64,000 nucleotides of DNA, from NCBI GenBank assembly GCA_036925085.1, contig JAUPFP010000002.1:3060550-3124549 (forward strand), given 5' to 3'. Made by a program: the position numbers and the translations under genes. The DNA is from Brachycybe producta. Taxonomy: Eukaryota > Arthropoda > Diplopoda > Playtdesmida > Andrognathidae. This document shows positions 60,172-64,000 of this stretch, piece by piece. Below the pieces are notes generated by a model. The model was not told the origin of the DNA. It ran no database searches and worked only from the letters and a program-made list of their open reading frames with translations. The number at the start of each line of letters is the position of its first letter. Within the stretch, counting starts at the first letter, position 1.

Positions 60172-64000
<3,829 letters not shown>

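Overview
The window is a piece of an AT-rich animal genome, most likely a bilaterian invertebrate. Six spliced protein-coding genes with GT-AG introns lie in a dense mat of transposable elements. An arthropod is plausible, but the sequence alone does not fix the lineage. No bacterial features, CRISPR arrays, rRNA or convincing tRNA genes were seen. Exons were found by reading conserved protein segments and checking that splice sites and codon phase join without a break. In all six genes the phases close.

Layout: GMPPA (+, 1000-17038, 10 exons); POPDC/Popeye (-, 18386-32415, 7 exons), tail to tail with GMPPA; NDC80/HEC1 (-, 35505-43147, 13 exons); a C1orf43/NICE-3 homologue (+, 46515-53945, 6 exons), head to head with NDC80; a FAM174-like membrane protein (-, 56265-58824, 2 exons); RPS15/uS19 (+, 60172 to the right edge, 4 exons, the last cut by the window end), head to head with FAM174. 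The genes share no pathway (sugar-nucleotide metabolism, cAMP-binding membrane protein, kinetochore, two Golgi/membrane proteins, ribosome), so this is ordinary genomic neighbourhood rather than an operon-like system.

Repeats make up most of the rest. The dominant one is a roughly 0.75-kb foldback element (family 1) with ends TTAAGAGGCTACAT and TTAA target sites. About 17 full, half or fragmentary copies occur, in introns of every gene except FAM174. Two more families with TTAA targets and a related TTAAGAG end occur (family 2, TTAAGAGCCTAGAT, about 0.9 kb; family 3, TTAAGAGACTTTA). Other repeats are about 200-bp palindromic MITEs with ACAGGCA ends carrying CRE, GC-box and CCAAT motifs (one directly upstream of RPS15), several hAT-like elements with 8-bp target duplications, Helitron-like ends (hairpin plus CTAG), solo LTRs, two LINE reverse-transcriptase fragments, a mariner relic, a Tc1 relic, and a 2-kb inverted-repeat element with purine-pyrimidine minisatellites. 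Many are nested, so their order of insertion can be read.

The points most worth following are the shared TTAAGAG terminus of the three TTAA families, with an empty site readable in this window; family 1 ends lying a few bases from splice sites; and the promoter-proximal MITE at RPS15.
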